Counted from the stretch's first letter, positions 1-17,036 are shown. The stretch is 64,000 nucleotides of DNA from Cynocephalus volans (GCF_027409185.1 NC_084478.1:81017624-81081623), one strand, 5' to 3'. The notes: generated by a model from the sequence alone, not told the origin. Numbers and translations: made by a program.

Positions 1-289
1 GATGTTTTTTCAACTCCCTGAAGGGAAGAAAACTGATTTTAAGGATTTGAAGTGTATGTCTTATCCAAATAGCAAAAAGTCTTATCTTTTCTCTAACTAA
101 AGAGCTCCTTGACTCAGAAAGCCACCTTTCATTTATCGAGTGTCGTTGCAGGCAATAAAGCGGCCTTTCTTTGTCAATATTCTCTGCTTCAAATTTGTCA
201 CTAATTCCAGCTGGCCTCATCCCAGCCAATCTGAATGACCGAAAGGCAGAGTGAATATAATTTAATCAGTGGCTCGGCCCCTGCGGGAT

Positions 290-1020
290 GAGCTTGGGTG
301 TCTTCGTGGGCCTCTTCCCTAAAAGATGTCCCAGGGGGCGTGATTTTTGCACGCATAAAGGAGGGCTAGCAGGAACCCACTTCTGCAGCGGGGAAATCTG
401 GCAGGCACCAGCTCCGGGCGGGGGCGAGGCAGGCGGGGGCAGAGCCGCAGAAAGGCGGGGAGAAGTGGGACAGAAGACAATACCACGAGAAAGAATAGTC
501 GTTGTAATAATGGTCCATTGTAATAATAGCAGGCCCTCGTTTTACAGTTTACAAACTGTTCAAGCCATCAGCTCATTTCTGCGCCACCACAGCCTGCATG
601 CGGGTTCTTATTCCCGTGTTACCGATAGGGAAACCGAGGCTCAGAGTGGCGGTGGCTGAGGAGGTGTCCGCGCCGCGCTCCCCCGCCGGGTCTCCCGCAG
701 TCAGTGAGCCCGGCGGCTCCAGGCGTTGCTATGGCATTTCTGGAGTGTCACAAGTGCCCAGGAAGCATACAAATCGACCTGCGTGAGACACAGCCCTGTG
801 GAAAACAACTTCCAATTTACTCGCAATAATTACCACCCCTAGATAATAGCCTGCGCGCAGGCAGCGAGGAGGGGGGGTTGGGGGAAGGGAGAAAGGACTC
901 GGGCGGAGGGGGCCGGGCAAAGGAGAACACAGCCGTGCCAGGGCCGCGGTTCCAGGGAGGGGTGGGGGGAAGCGGAAAAGTGGTCTTCCTGAATTAGAAA
1001 CTGAGGGGGACTCTGGCCTG
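290..1020. other. GC-rich unique sequence, possible regulatory element
   Basis: This stretch is free of recognised repeats and locally CpG-rich (around 390-470 and 660-720). A 100-bp AT-richer core near 780-860 lies between GC-rich flanks. No exon was recognised. It may be an enhancer or a distant promoter, but conservation cannot be judged from one sequence. The 1-290 stretch upstream holds nothing recognised. Confidence 0.3.
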
Positions 1021-1194
1021 TTTGGTTCTAGAAACTTGAATGTTCTTCTGGACGGGTCATATTACGCATTTCATTTAATATTTACTGTGCTTGGCACGAA
1101 GAATGCAAAGCGGGGGAACCCCGGTCCCTGTAGTGGAGTGCCTCACAGAATCCTGGGAGGTTCAGACATACAAAAAGGTACATTCATAAGGGCT

Positions 1195-1340
1195 ATCATT
1201 CATTCAACCAATATTTATTAGGCACCTACTGTGTGCCAGGCATTGTGCTGAGGATACAGCACTGAACAAAACAGACAAAAATCCTTGCCCTCATGAAGTT
1301 TACCTTTGAGTGGAGGGAGCCAAAAATTAAAAATAAATAA
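1195..1340 (-). repeat. L2 fragment, left part
   Basis: It reads as the reverse complement of an L2 3' end (TATTTATTAGGCACCTACTG and GTGCCAGGCATTG landmarks). It continues after the LTR insertion at about 2000. Confidence 0.75.
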
Positions 1341-1429
1341 AGTACAGTGTTAGTTGTGTTGTCTGGATTCTCCAGAGAAACAGAACCAGCAGGATAGACA
1401 GATATAGATATACACACACGTAGATAATA

Positions 1430-1628
1430 CAAGGGGTCTTCGAAAAGTTCATGGGAAGATTTGTATTATCTTTTAATTCCACTTTTCCATGAACAGTTTT
1501 TTTTTGTTTTTGTTTTTTTTTTATGACCGGTAAGGGGATCTTAACCCTTGACTCGGTGTTGTCAGCACCACGCTCTCCCAAGTGAGCCACAGGCCGGCCC
1601 TTCCATGAACAGTTTGAAGTACCCCAGT
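1430..1628. mobile_element. Short DNA transposon (MITE) with terminal inverted repeats
   Basis: GGGGTCTTCGAAAAGTTCATGG at the left and its near-complement ending GTTTGAAGTACCCC at the right form inverted ends of about 20 bp. They bracket a short interior split by a SINE. It resembles a mariner-type MITE. Confidence 0.65.
1500..1600 (-). mobile_element. CYN-like tRNA-Ile SINE (monomer)
   Basis: Reverse-oriented SINE with a T-rich tail at the left and GGGCCGGCCTGTGGC at its 5' end. A perfect 15-bp TSD (TTCCATGAACAGTTT) lies at 1485-1499 and 1601-1615. The box B-like GGTTAAGATCC is visible. Confidence 0.92.
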
Positions 1629-1999
1629 ATATATGTATATATTTACCATAAGGAATTGGCTCACATGATGATGGAGGCTAAGCACAAGGTCTGCAGTTGG
1701 CAAGCTGGAGACGCAGGAGAGACGATGGTATAGCTCCAGTCTGAGTCCAAGTTTGAAGGCAGGAGAAGATGGCTGTCCCAACTTGAAGTCAGTCAGGCTG
1801 AGAGGAAGAATTCTTTCTTACTGAACCTTTTATTGTACTCAATGAATTGGATGAGGCCCACCCGTATTGGGAAGGACAATCTGCTTTAATCCATCTACCC
1901 ATTCAAATGTTAGTCTCATCCAGAAACACCCTCACAGACACACCCAGAAATAATGTTTAACCAAATATCAGGGCACCCCTGGGTCCAGTCAAGTTGACG

Positions 2000-2680
2000 C
2001 ATCACAGTTGGTGATAGTGTAAGAGGGAAAAATAAGAGAGTAGAAATAGAAATGTTGGTGGGGTAGGGGTTGCAAATTCGAACAGGATCATGGTGACAGT
2101 TTCACTGAGAAGGTATCATTTGAATGAAGACTTGAAAGAAGTGAGGCAGAAAGTCATGAAGATTTCCAAGAATGTCCCAGGCAGAAGAAACAGTGGTACA
2201 AAAGCCCTGAGGCAAGAGAGGCTCTGGTGTTTTGCAGTAACAGCAATGAGTCCAGTATAGCTGGAGCAGAGTGAGCAAGGGAGAGAGGAATAAGAAAGAG
2301 GTATGAACAGATCACCTAGGCCCCATAGGCCAACATAAAGTCTTACACTACAAATGAAACGAGAGCCATTGCAGGATTTTGAGGTGGAGAAGTGACATGA
2401 TTGACTTGTCTTTTAATAGGATCTCTCTGGCTTCTGTGTGGTGAGTAGACTGTGGGGGGTGAGGGGCAGAGGCAAAGGAGCAATTAGGTTATTATTGCTG
2501 TAATCCAGGTGAAAGACGATGGGAGCTTAGACCAGGGTGGCTGCTATGGAGATGGTGAGGACTGATGGATTCTGGATATATTTTGAAGGTGGAGCCAACA
2601 GAATTTGCTTGTGGATTAGACATGGGGTAGGACCAAAAGAGAGGAGTCGAGATGATCAAGGAGAAAGGTGTCTTGGGGCA
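2000..2680 (-). repeat. L2 fragment, right part
   Basis: Continuation of the L2 at 1195: the reverse complement of its 3'-region landmarks (CCAGGCAGAAGAAACAG, AGTGACATGATTGACTTG, GGATATATTTTGAAGGTGGA). Confidence 0.75.
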
Positions 2681-2734
2681 AGCAGGGTGGTATGAAACGG
2701 AGAGAGTTCAAGTTTGTAGGGACTCAGGAGTTAA

Positions 2735-2905
2735 GTTGGGCTATACCCCTGCTCTTCTTAGCTGTGTGACTTTGGGCAAGTTACTTTCTATCTCTGAACC
2801 CGAGTTTCCTCATCTGTATGATCTCACAGGGCTGCTGTGCAGATTTAATGAGGTGGTTATGTAAAACCCACAGCTCCACAGCTGGCACAGGGTAGGTGCT
2901 CCCTT
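2735..2905 (+). repeat. MIR SINE
   Basis: Contains the MIR core AGCTGTGTGACTTTGGGCAA and TTTCCTCATCTGTATGAT, ending GGTAGGTGCTC. Confidence 0.85.
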
Positions 2906-3656
2906 AGCACTTGCTGCTCCCTTGATCTTCCTTTTCTGAGGAAGCTGGAGAAGCTTCACAGCAGAGCTGAGATTGGAGGGGGCTGTGAAGAATGAGTGGG
3001 GCTTTGTTGGGCAGAAAAGAGGCACAAGGGGCTCATCCTTCACAACAGGTGGGGGAAAATGAAGCCAATGACCAGGTAGGCCTTAGTGGAAGTCCTGGGG
3101 ATGGGGAAGGCTGCAGGAGGACCGGGAGGACCTGGGTGTGAGACTGTGTGATGAAAAGAGTCATGTGCAAAGAAAGGTGCCCCAATGGGAAGGTGTGACG
3201 GATGGGAGGCCAACCTCCCACTGCCCCAGCTCTGCCTTGGACCAGCCCCAGCCCAGAGGACCTTTGAAACCTTCTGAGTTACAGGACGAAGCTGATTGTA
3301 ACTATGGCACACAAAATTTCCAGCCCACCAAGAAGTTACTGAGGTTCATGCTGTGTGGAATCACAAAACAAACATCTGGCTTGGTCACTGGCCAGGACAG
3401 GCCTCCGCACCGCTCCCCCCCCCCGCCCCAGCCATACATATACTGATTGCAAACATATGGCCCCCAAGGATGAAACCCTCCAAAAGGCCTCAAGAGCCCT
3501 CTTTGCATTTTGGCCTGAATCATCCTGGCCCTGGACCGGCTATCAGGGGCCCCTTACTCCTTGCACAAAAACATGAATCCCCCTTACCTGAAACCATTAG
3601 GCCTATGCTGAGGAAACTCCCTCCAGAACTATGAACACCAACCCCTCACCTCATGG
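2906..3656. other. Unassigned intergenic sequence
   Basis: No exon or familiar repeat was recognised. Several overlapping open frames of 60-100 codons exist on both strands, but none shows a domain or codon bias. Part of 3290-3640 could be an old LTR. Confidence 0.4.
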
Positions 3657-3810
3657 GAGACTCTGACATCAGACTGCCTGGGTTCCCAGCCAGCCTTATT
3701 CCTATTAGTTGTGTGAACTCAGACAGGGTTCTTGATGTATCTGAGCCTTATTTCCCACTTCTACAAAGAAGGATGTAAATGATACCTCCTTCGCAGGCTT
3801 GATGCAAGGC
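3657..3810 (+). repeat. MIR SINE
   Basis: Degenerate MIR: TAGTTGTGTGAACTCAGACA, then CTGAGCCTTATTTCC and AATGATACCTCCTTCGCAGG. Confidence 0.7.
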
Positions 3811-4169
3811 TCAAATGGGGGTTCTCTGAGACTAAGACCCAGGAGGCTCTAAGTACTGAAAAGAAAGTAGATTTTACCCTACCACCCCCAACCCCACACT
3901 CAATACTCCCACTACCATTATGTGATTCAAAGTAAAAATTATACCAAACTGTAAAAAGGGTAAGAAAGACTAACCAAGTTCTGCTTTTTCCTGTGATGAC
4001 TACTTTGATTGAGTTCTTTGAAATATCAATTATCATATCATTTTCCAAAACATTTTTGTTGTTGTCTCTGCTTTATGAATGCCCCAAGTGTTGTTACTGA
4101 GAAATCAAGCCCCAGAGTATGAATTTGGAAACTGTAAAGGGTCAGACACATTCTTGTTGGCCAGGATCG

Positions 4170-4375
4170 GCTAACACTCAATAGAGTTTACTCCTTGCCA
4201 GGAAATGTTCTAATTTATTTTATCCTCACAACAAACCTACGAAGTTGGTACAATTACTATCCCCTTTTACAGACGGGAAAGTGGAGAATCAGGGGTTTGA
4301 ATTGACTTGCCCAACGTCACAGCTAGTGGGCGTTGGCGGAGGTTTTGAACACAGGCCGTCTTGAGGAAGAGGCCA
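4170..4375 (-). repeat. MIR SINE
   Basis: Reverse MIR: TTATTTTATCCTCACAACAA, CCCCTTTTACAGACGGG and GCCCAACGTCACAGCTAGTG. Confidence 0.85.
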
Positions 4376-4619
4376 TATGCTTAACCGCCATGCTGTACTG
4401 TCTCTTCAAAGATCAAATTTTTGTCACACATGTGGCTGGGATGGATGAAGAGAGTGGGATTGGTGTTAGGTGCCCTCCCTACAGCGAGAGACCTAGCCCC
4501 AGGCCCGCATCCTCGTTGTACAGCATACGAGTGCTTGAACTGGCCATGGTGCCACCTCGTGTTCCTTTGGGGAGGCATCTATAAGTGAGAGATTTGAATT
4601 GATCAACTTCCTAAGTTCC

Positions 4620-5340
4620 TTTCAATTCAAGGAGCTGAAGTCTCAACTCTATCTCAGGCCTGCCTGCTGTCTTTTCCCATGGGGGCGAGCAGGCCCTTTG
4701 CAGTTCCTTTGCAGATGATTTTCACTCTGCCCTACCTCCACGGGAGGGCATCCTCAGCCCTTGCTTGTTCACTGGATACGCCTGGGACACCTCATCTTTC
4801 CGTGGTTGGAGTTACCGTCTTTATCCTGATACATGGTCCAGACCTCTCCTCTGAGCTCTAGAACCATCTCTCCAACTGCCTTCCAGGCCCCTCCTCCTTA
4901 ATGTCTCTCATGTACCTTGCAGTCCACCTGCAGTGTGAACTTGGTGGGTGTCTCTTCCCTCAGAACCTCTTCCTCTATCCATGTTCCTCTTCTCTATGAA
5001 TGGCTCTGCCATTTATCCATTTGCTTAACCCTGAACCCCGGAAGACAGCCTCAAGTTTTCCTTGCCCTCACTCACTCTCCACATTCCATTAGTCACCAAG
5101 ACCTGTATCTCATGAATCCACCCCTTTCTCTCCATCCCTACTGCTACCTGCCTAGTCAGAGCCACTACCATGCTTCTGCTGCCCTCTCTGCCTCCATTCT
5201 CCACTTTTAGTCCATCCCCCATCCAGTAGCCAGGGTGAGCTTTTAAAACAAAATCTCAGCGTCAACTCCCCTGCCCAAAACTCGTTGATGACTTTATTTC
5301 TCTTAGGATTAAGTCCAAATTCTTGTACACATGCAATGAG
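4620..5340 (+). repeat. L2 LINE 3' region
   Basis: Reads forward as an L2 tail: TCTCCATCCCTACTGC, CAGTAGCCAGGGTGAGC, CTCCCCTGCCCAAAACTCG, GGATTAAGTCCAAATTCTTG. A MIR interrupts it at 5345-5565 and it resumes at 5750. Confidence 0.75.
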
Positions 5341-5344
5341 GCAC

Positions 5345-5565
5345 TGTGCTACTCAGCAAACTATTTTACAGGATGGGTTCTGGAGTCCATATACACTTTG
5401 ATTCTGATGCCGGGCCGGTCACTTAGCCGATGTGACTTTCAGTATGCTTCTTAACCTCTTTCTCATTTGTAAAGTGGGATAATAACTGTACCTCTCCGGC
5501 AGGGGTGTTGTGAGGGTGAGAGGAGAGAGGGCGAGTAGGCACTGAGCTTGGTGCCTGCACCTGTG
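5345..5565 (+). repeat. MIR SINE inside L2
   Basis: CTTCTTAACCTCTTTCTCA, AAGTGGGATAATAACTG and GGGGTGTTGTGAGGGTGAG follow the MIR order. Confidence 0.75.
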
Positions 5566-5749
5566 CACACTTTAGTCCTTCACTGCCAGTTACACCTGGT
5601 TGTTATAAAGTTGTCAGTACCAGTAATATAAATTAGTATTGATTTAATCAACTAATGATGAATAATTATGATTAATAATATGATGGATCTTGTTATATTG
5701 TATTATAAGGTAGTACTATGAGGTTATTATGATATTAATTTAAATTTTG

Positions 5750-6065
5750 TGCTTATCTCTCCAGCCTTGCCTCTCTTCTCTTGCCTTTACTTGCCACACA
5801 CTCTCGCCCTAGGCTTTCTCACTTTTCTGCTCTCTCTCCCTGGAAAGCCACCGATTCCTCTGAAAGCCTTCTAGGGGCCCCCAGAGCACCCTGTGCTTCC
5901 CTTCTCAGAGAATTGATCGCACCATATTTGTGTTTACTTGTCAGACTCCTGGAATTAGGTCGTCAGTTTGACTAGGAGCTCTGTGTCTTATTCGCCCCGC
6001 TGTATCCCAAGCTCTTAGCACTCTGCTGGGCATGTAGTCATTGTTCAATAAATGTTTGCTGAGTG
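5750..6065 (+). repeat. L2 LINE 3' end
   Basis: Ends in the L2 terminal motifs GAGCTCTGTGTCTTATTC, GGGCATGTAGTCATTG and CAATAAATGTTTGCTGAG. About 150 bp before it (5600-5750) is AT-rich spacer. Confidence 0.75.
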
Positions 6066-6889
6066 AACAAGAGATCGCCCTGGCAGCAATCAGTGCCTCC
6101 TGCCCCCCCGCCTCCCTTCAGGGGGTCCTAGGTCCTAGCCAAACCTCTTCAAAGCCGAAGCTGCTAACTGAGCACAGAATCAGACTGAACAAAAGCGGGT
6201 GGGTTGACTAAATGGTCACTGTGAGAACTTTCTGTGTCTGCCCTAGGGGTATTTCTGTTCTCGAGTTCATAACCCTCTCACTCCCTGTGGGCTTAGTGAA
6301 AGTGCGGGTGTTTTCCGTCATCTGTAAAATGGTGAATAAGCCCCACTTAGTGGGGTCACCATGGAGATTCACTGAGGTAACACACAGAGGTGCTTTGGAA
6401 ACCGTAAAGGGCTGCATGTAGCACTTAATGATGATCGAATACAGAAAATGTGCTGCGCTTTGGCTTGACTCTTTTCAAGACCCCATGCAGACAAGGACCT
6501 TCCTGTTTATACAGCATTATCTTTAGCAATCATGTTACAATTGATTGACATCAGTTTCTTTATATTTGGCAGATTCCCAGCCTACAGCAACATGCTCATC
6601 ACCATAGAGGCCTCGGAAGTACCCATGTCTCATTGGTATCATATTTACAAACCAACCCCTAAAGTGGATTATTTTGCAGATGGCTGATCTCATCTATTCA
6701 GTGTTGATTCTATTAGTTCCAATTTCAAAAGGTGATGTTGTCCAACTTTGTCCCCCTAAGCACAAGCAAAAACTGTGGACTTTTGTTTTTGTTTTCAGAA
6801 GTGAGTAAGGTGTGCTTAGGGAACAGTGAGGAAACCAGACAGATGGAGGGGAGGGTTTGTAGGGGAACTGCAGGATGTATCTATCATTC
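6066..6889. other. Intergenic sequence, MIR-like remnant only
   Basis: A weak MIR (6290-6430, GTCATCTGTAAAATGGTGAAT) is present; otherwise nothing recognised. Confidence 0.4.
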
Positions 6890-6964
6890 ATTTGTTCGTT
6901 TCTTTAGTACCCACAGTGTGCAAGTGAGTGGGCTAGGTGAGCATTGAATAAGATTAGCTTTATG

Positions 6965-7061
6965 AGGGCTGGCCCGTGGCTCAGTTGGGAGAGCGTGGTA
7001 CTGACAACACCAAGCCAAGGGTTAAGATCCCCTTACCGGTCATCTTTAAAAAAAAAAAAAT
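6965..7061 (+). mobile_element. CYN-like tRNA-Ile SINE (monomer)
   Basis: GGGCTGGCCCGTGGCTCAG at its start, box B-like GGTTAAGATCC, CCGGTCATC end and an A13 tail. TSD AGATTAGCTTTATG / AGATCAGCTTTATG (6951-6964 and 7062-7075, one mismatch). Confidence 0.92.
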
Positions 7062-7934
7062 AGATCAGCTTTATGGACCTCACAGTCTCCTGGGGGAAAC
7101 AGACAATTAGACTATTTTAAGAAACTGTGGCGAATTCTCTGATGGGAACAACAGGGAAACGTGTGTGGGCCCCTAACCTTCCCAGAGGTTTCCCAGAGGA
7201 AGCAACATCTCAGCTGAGACCTGATGGGTGGGTGAGTCAGCCAGAAAAAAAGTTAGGGGAGGGAGACAGGCAGGGGAGCAGAGTGGAAGAAAACTGTTCC
7301 TGGGAGAAAAAATAGTGTCCAAAGGATGTGAAGAGAGAAGGGAACAGGGTGAATTTGAGGGTCTAAGAGAAAACCAGGGACTACAGGAATGGAAGCACGA
7401 TGGGTGGGAGGGGAGCAGGAATAAACGACGAGTTCTGTTTCAGACACGCTGAGTTTGAGTTGTTCTGGGACCATCTAAGAGGAGATATCCAGGTAGCAAG
7501 TGACTAGGTGGGTCTGAGGTCCAAGAAAGAAGTGGTGGTGGTGAACAGAGACTTGGGAGTTGGGAACTACTGTGTTGTCCTTCTATTGAGAAAATAGCTT
7601 AGGACCACATTGCGGAGGGCTTGCAAGTACAGCCAAAGGAGTTTGGATTTGTTTCTACAGGCAGTGTGTTTGGACAAGAGGTTTTAAAGGGAAAGTGACA
7701 CAATTCAAGCTGAGCTCTAGGGATCAGGCAGTAGTGTGTAGAAGAGAGACTGGAGTGGAGGCAGATGAAATAGCACATGACAGAGGTGGCTGAGGGGATG
7801 GAGAAGGTGGGTCCACGTGAGGGGTACTGAGGCAGCACGCTCAGCAGGACCAGGGCAGCCTGTGGAGTCTTGTAGCATGATACCTGGTGGTGCCGGAACT
7901 GGCACCGAGAGCCAGTTCCTGAGAGCCACCTGTT

Positions 7935-8340
7935 AAATTTTCAGGAATTTTCTGAGCCATTTGTTAGAAACAGACATTATTAAAAACCAAAAATTATATA
8001 AAAAATATTTTTTAAAAAATTTAATTTTAATATATAAATTTACAATGAAGTAAATTATATTAAGTACAAAGGTAATAAACACCAAAAACTTGTCGCTTCC
8101 TAATTATTTTACTACATTTTACTCTTATCTATGCCCTTGAGGTTATTTATGCCTGTTGTATCTGCATGGTGGAAATGATATATAATGGCGTGCTAAGGTG
8201 CATCTCTTCCCAAATCAATGTTTAGTGACATCATGTCGGTAGCTTGAAATCGGCCACGGAAATTGGCAAACACTACAAATCAGGACTTGGTTAATTGTTT
8301 TGTTGATTGTCTAGTACCCTCATATTTTGAAGGCAGAGCT
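7935..8340. repeat. AT-rich segment, possible old DNA transposon
   Basis: A very AT-rich 100-bp core (7980-8080) lies within sequence that breaks an L2. Bounds and family are not determined. Confidence 0.3.
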
Positions 8341-8576
8341 ACTAGGATTTTCTGATAAAATTACATATGGAGTGTGAGAAAAGGAGATGAATCAAGGATG
8401 TGTCCAAAACTTTTGGCCTAAGTGGTAAAATGGAATTTGCCATGACATGAGATAGAGATGACTGTGGACAGACTGTTTGGTGTGGGCAGGGGACAGGGGA
8501 CAGGAAGGTGGATATCACTCTTTCTGTATCTGGTTTAGCAAAAAGAACGCAGGATTTGGATATCACAAACTCAGAA

Positions 8577-9250
8577 TGAGGGCTGGCTGGTTAGCTCAGT
8601 TGGTTAGTGTAGAGGATTCATAAAACAAATGTACTTCACAGGGCCTGGTTTTCCAAATATTTGGAAGTTTCAAATATTGGCCTTGCAAAGGACAGGAAAT
8701 TTTCCCCAGGCTATTAAGTCTCTGTTGCAAGATAAGAATTGTAACAGCAAGGTAGCTGGCTCAAAGACAGACAGGTTACTAATTGATATGTAAAGTCACA
8801 GTTAACTAAAAAGCTGCTAGAGGGAAAAGGAATGTTTGCTAGATCAAGTCTTTGTTGCAAATTGCATTACAGAAGGTCACCTTGCTTGACTTACTGAATG
8901 TTACCAGCTTCTATTGTTAAACTTGTTAAACTGTACTTAGCAAAAACCCCACCTATGTCTCTTCCTGTAACTTCTTGGTCTGGGGAATAAATGCAGGAAG
9001 AGAACCCCAATTCGTGGTTAATTTTCCAAATGGAAGAAGTGCCTTGCGCTTGAGGAAGTTCTGGGATATTAACCCCTTTCTGGGGCTTCTCACTGCTCAA
9101 AAGAGATGGGCTTTGAGTAATCTTTGCTGGCTCCATCACCCAGGGGAAAAGGGGTGACAAATCTGTGGGAGGCAAAGCAAGTTAGAGGTCAGGGGTTTGG
9201 ATCCCCATCCCGGCCAGCTGCCAAAAATAAAAATGGCTCTGTAAACTATA
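8577..9250 (+). mobile_element. tRNA-derived SINE split by an LTR
   Basis: The left half (8577-8607) is GGGCTGGCTGGTTAGCTCAGTTGGTTAG with a clear box A. The right half (9180-9250) is GGGTTTGGATCCCCATCCCG with box B and an A-rich tail. Together they make one tRNA-like SINE interrupted after the D-arm region. Confidence 0.8.
8608..9179 (+). mobile_element. Solo LTR (ERV1-like) inside a SINE
   Basis: A 572-bp segment begins TGTAGAGG, ends AAAGCA, contains AATAAA near 8987, and is flanked by GTTAG (8603-8607 and 9181-9185). Length, TG...CA ends and the short TSD indicate a solo LTR. The class is a guess from general appearance. Confidence 0.75.
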
Positions 9251-10470
9251 CAGTACTACATAAGACCTAGCTGTTTGTATTCTTCTTATTCTTTTTCAAA
9301 GCTGTGCTGTGATGTGCTGCTCTGACTGGGGTGTGAGGCCCGGTCTGCTGGAGGCACAGGAATATAAACCAAACCCAATTAAGTTCTGCTTGCTTCAGTC
9401 TGTTTTATCTCAGGACCATTTGTCTGCCTCCCTCCTGAGTTGATCTCTAAGGTTCCCTCTAGCTCTTGGAAGCCTTAAAAAGCCTTACAAAGATACTAGC
9501 CATCTTATTTAGAAACTTGTAGTTCTGATGATACAGACCTGGTATTAGAATGGAAATCTTTTCCACATTGAGGCTAGTTGCTAATAAAAAAAATTCCTGT
9601 GCTAGCTTAACAAATAAATAAAAAACAAAACAAATTAAAAATGTTGTTAAAAAGAAGTCTGATGATGAGAGGAGGCTGCAGCCAAACATACCAATTTTCC
9701 ATTTGTGCGAGATGGCTCACCAATTAGTATCTAGGAAACCACTGCACTTGTGGAAAGAACCGACCTTGAGGCTTCTTCTTTTCCACATTTGCTTTGGTCC
9801 TGTAGCTAAAATTCAAATCATTTCTATCATCTGCTGAGCTGAGACTTATAAAAAACCCAGACAGAAGCAAAATATAGCCAAGGGTGTGCTGAACAAGGTA
9901 GCAGCAAGAGCTCCCAGCATTCAGGAACACTGTGCCCTGGTTACTGGCTGGAGCCCCACCCTCTGGCTTTTCATAGTTTTACCTGCCTGTTTCTCAAGGG
10001 CACCATGAGATTACTTCTGACCAGGCCCCTCACCAGAACTGGCTACCTGGATGAGCGCCACTCTTGGTAAACAAGATGTCTAGCCAAGCCCACTTTCACC
10101 TCCCTCTCATCCTGGATTTGGCTGGACCCAGTTCCTGAAGAAATTCCTTCTCCTACTTAGGCAGAGGTCCTGAGGCCCCAGCCAGTCATTCTTGGAATCT
10201 GCAATGCCTAAGGCAGAGAAGCCCAGTGGGGCCACATCTGGGCTCCGGAGGCCCCCAGGCATGCCACCTTCTTTAGCTGATTAGTTTCGAAGTTGCTCAG
10301 TTCTCAGGCAAGACCAAATACTCTGGCTCCTGACTCCAAACCAGGGGTGGAGGTACTGCCCCAAGCCAGTGCCTCAGCAGGCCTCTCCACTGCGGCTGGA
10401 CCACAGGCTGGTACACCAGGGGTGAGCATTTAACATGCCCAGCTAGACACTCAAAGTGATTTCGTGTTTA
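9251..10470. other. Intergenic sequence without recognised elements
   Basis: No exon or repeat was identified with confidence. An A-rich patch lies at 9580-9650. Confidence 0.4.
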
Positions 10471-10620
10471 TCGTTCCTCAGATGGAGAAGGATGTCTTAA
10501 ACAGAACCGATTTTCTCTGAAATCTGTGATGGTAGGATGATTAAGCTTGAGTGATTTGTAGCAAGTTAAATTTAAGGTGTTACATGAAGGGGACGGTGAG
10601 ATATAGCAACATCTATAGGG

Positions 10621-10830
10621 CAATGGCTCTTAACACAGGGCAATGTTGTTTCCCAAGGGGCATTTGGCAATGTCTGGAGTAATTTCTGGTTATCCCAACT
10701 GGGTGGGTGGTGCTAAAACATCTATTGGGTAGAGACCAAGAATGTCGTTAAAACATCCACAATGCACAGAACAGCTGAGTACAAATTATCTAGCCCCATA
10801 TGTCAATAGTGTCAAGGCTGAAAAGCCCTG
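10621..10830 (+). mobile_element. MER20 (hAT-Charlie DNA transposon)
   Basis: CAATGGCTCTTAAC at one end, GGCTGAAAAGCCCTG at the other, and CATTTGGCAATGTCTGG and CACAATGCACAGAACAGC inside match MER20. The likely 8-bp TSD (CTATAGGG / CTAAAGGA) is degenerate. Confidence 0.85.
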
Positions 10831-11489
10831 CTAAAGGAAGGTTGTTTGTTTTTAGCAGGAAGACACGCTTTCTAAAAGGAATGAGAGCTGGTTGAGAAGG
10901 TTGAAATCACAAGGCAAGATAATTGATACTCTTGGAAGAGACAGGACGACTTGGATTGAGAAACAGGTACAAGAGCAGGCCCCACAGAGCAGGGGCACCT
11001 CTTCCTGAGGCTGGCAGGCAAACCTGACACGGCCCTACACATTTGGGGAAGCAGGAAGAAGCTGATTTTCTACATGATGGTTTCAGTTTTGCAAAGTCCT
11101 CTGAGGAATGGAGTTGAGGACTGCAGTGGCGGCTGGAGAATAAGAATACTAAGTCCAAGTAAGTACACTGCTTTGCAATACCAAGATCCCATACATTTAT
11201 AATGACTCTTATCTGTAGCTGGAGATTTCACCCTGCATTCGGCAAGCTGGGCACAGGAGTAGGAAAAACAGATGAAACAGGCTTGTGGATGATGGACTAG
11301 TGCAATAAAGCCTGGAGAAAAAAAATAAGGGCACCGACTTTTTAAAAGGCCAAGAGAAATTAACAAGACAGAGGGATGCCACTGGGTAGACAGCCTGCCT
11401 GAGAACTCACTTTTCATTTTATAACGTAAAATAACAGGAAAACTGTAAATTAACAACAACAAAAAAATCCACACAAAACTAAGAAGCAA
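10831..11489. other. Region downstream of RPS4X
   Basis: Sequence between MER20 and the RPS4X poly(A) site. No gene recognised; open frames on the minus strand show no homology I can name. Confidence 0.4.
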
Positions 11490-17010
<5,521 letters not shown>

Positions 17011-17013
<3 letters not shown>

Positions 17014-17036
17014 GGCTGCGCTAGCACGGAAAGAGG
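17011..17036 (-). CDS. RPS4X: RPS4X exon 1 (5'UTR plus start codon)
   Basis: The minus strand reads a short pyrimidine-rich leader, then ATG directly followed by the donor GTAAGG. Only the initiator codon (17011-17013) is coding. The upstream limit near 17036 is inferred from the C/T tract that marks TOP mRNA starts. Confidence 0.88.

Larger units (their letters stand above)
1342..1999 (-). mobile_element. ERVL-type (MLT2-like) solo LTR, interrupted
   Basis: The sequence matches, in reverse, the LTR type also present at 44828-45354: CTCCAGAGAAACAGAACCA at one end and GTCAAGTTGACGCATCACA at the other, with TAAGGAATTGGCTCAC inside. It splits an L2 element and itself holds a MITE and a SINE. 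The exact family name is from memory and uncertain. Confidence 0.65.
6890..8560 (-). repeat. L2 LINE (reverse), with insertions
   Basis: Reverse L2 landmarks occur from 6890 (CCCACAGTGTGCAAGTG) through 7080-7930 and again at 8370-8500 (GATGAATCAAGGATGTGTCC). A CYN SINE (6965-7061) and an AT-rich 7935-8340 segment of unknown origin interrupt it. Confidence 0.65.

Noticed and set aside
6965-7040. Possible functional tRNA-Ile gene
   Set aside because: tRNA-like boxes are present, but the acceptor and arms do not pair properly, and there is an A-tail and TSD: it is a SINE.
10907-11489. Minus-strand frames downstream of RPS4X as extra RPS4X exons
   Set aside because: RPS4X is complete with stop and poly(A) signal at 11509-11557, and the frames match no ribosomal sequence.
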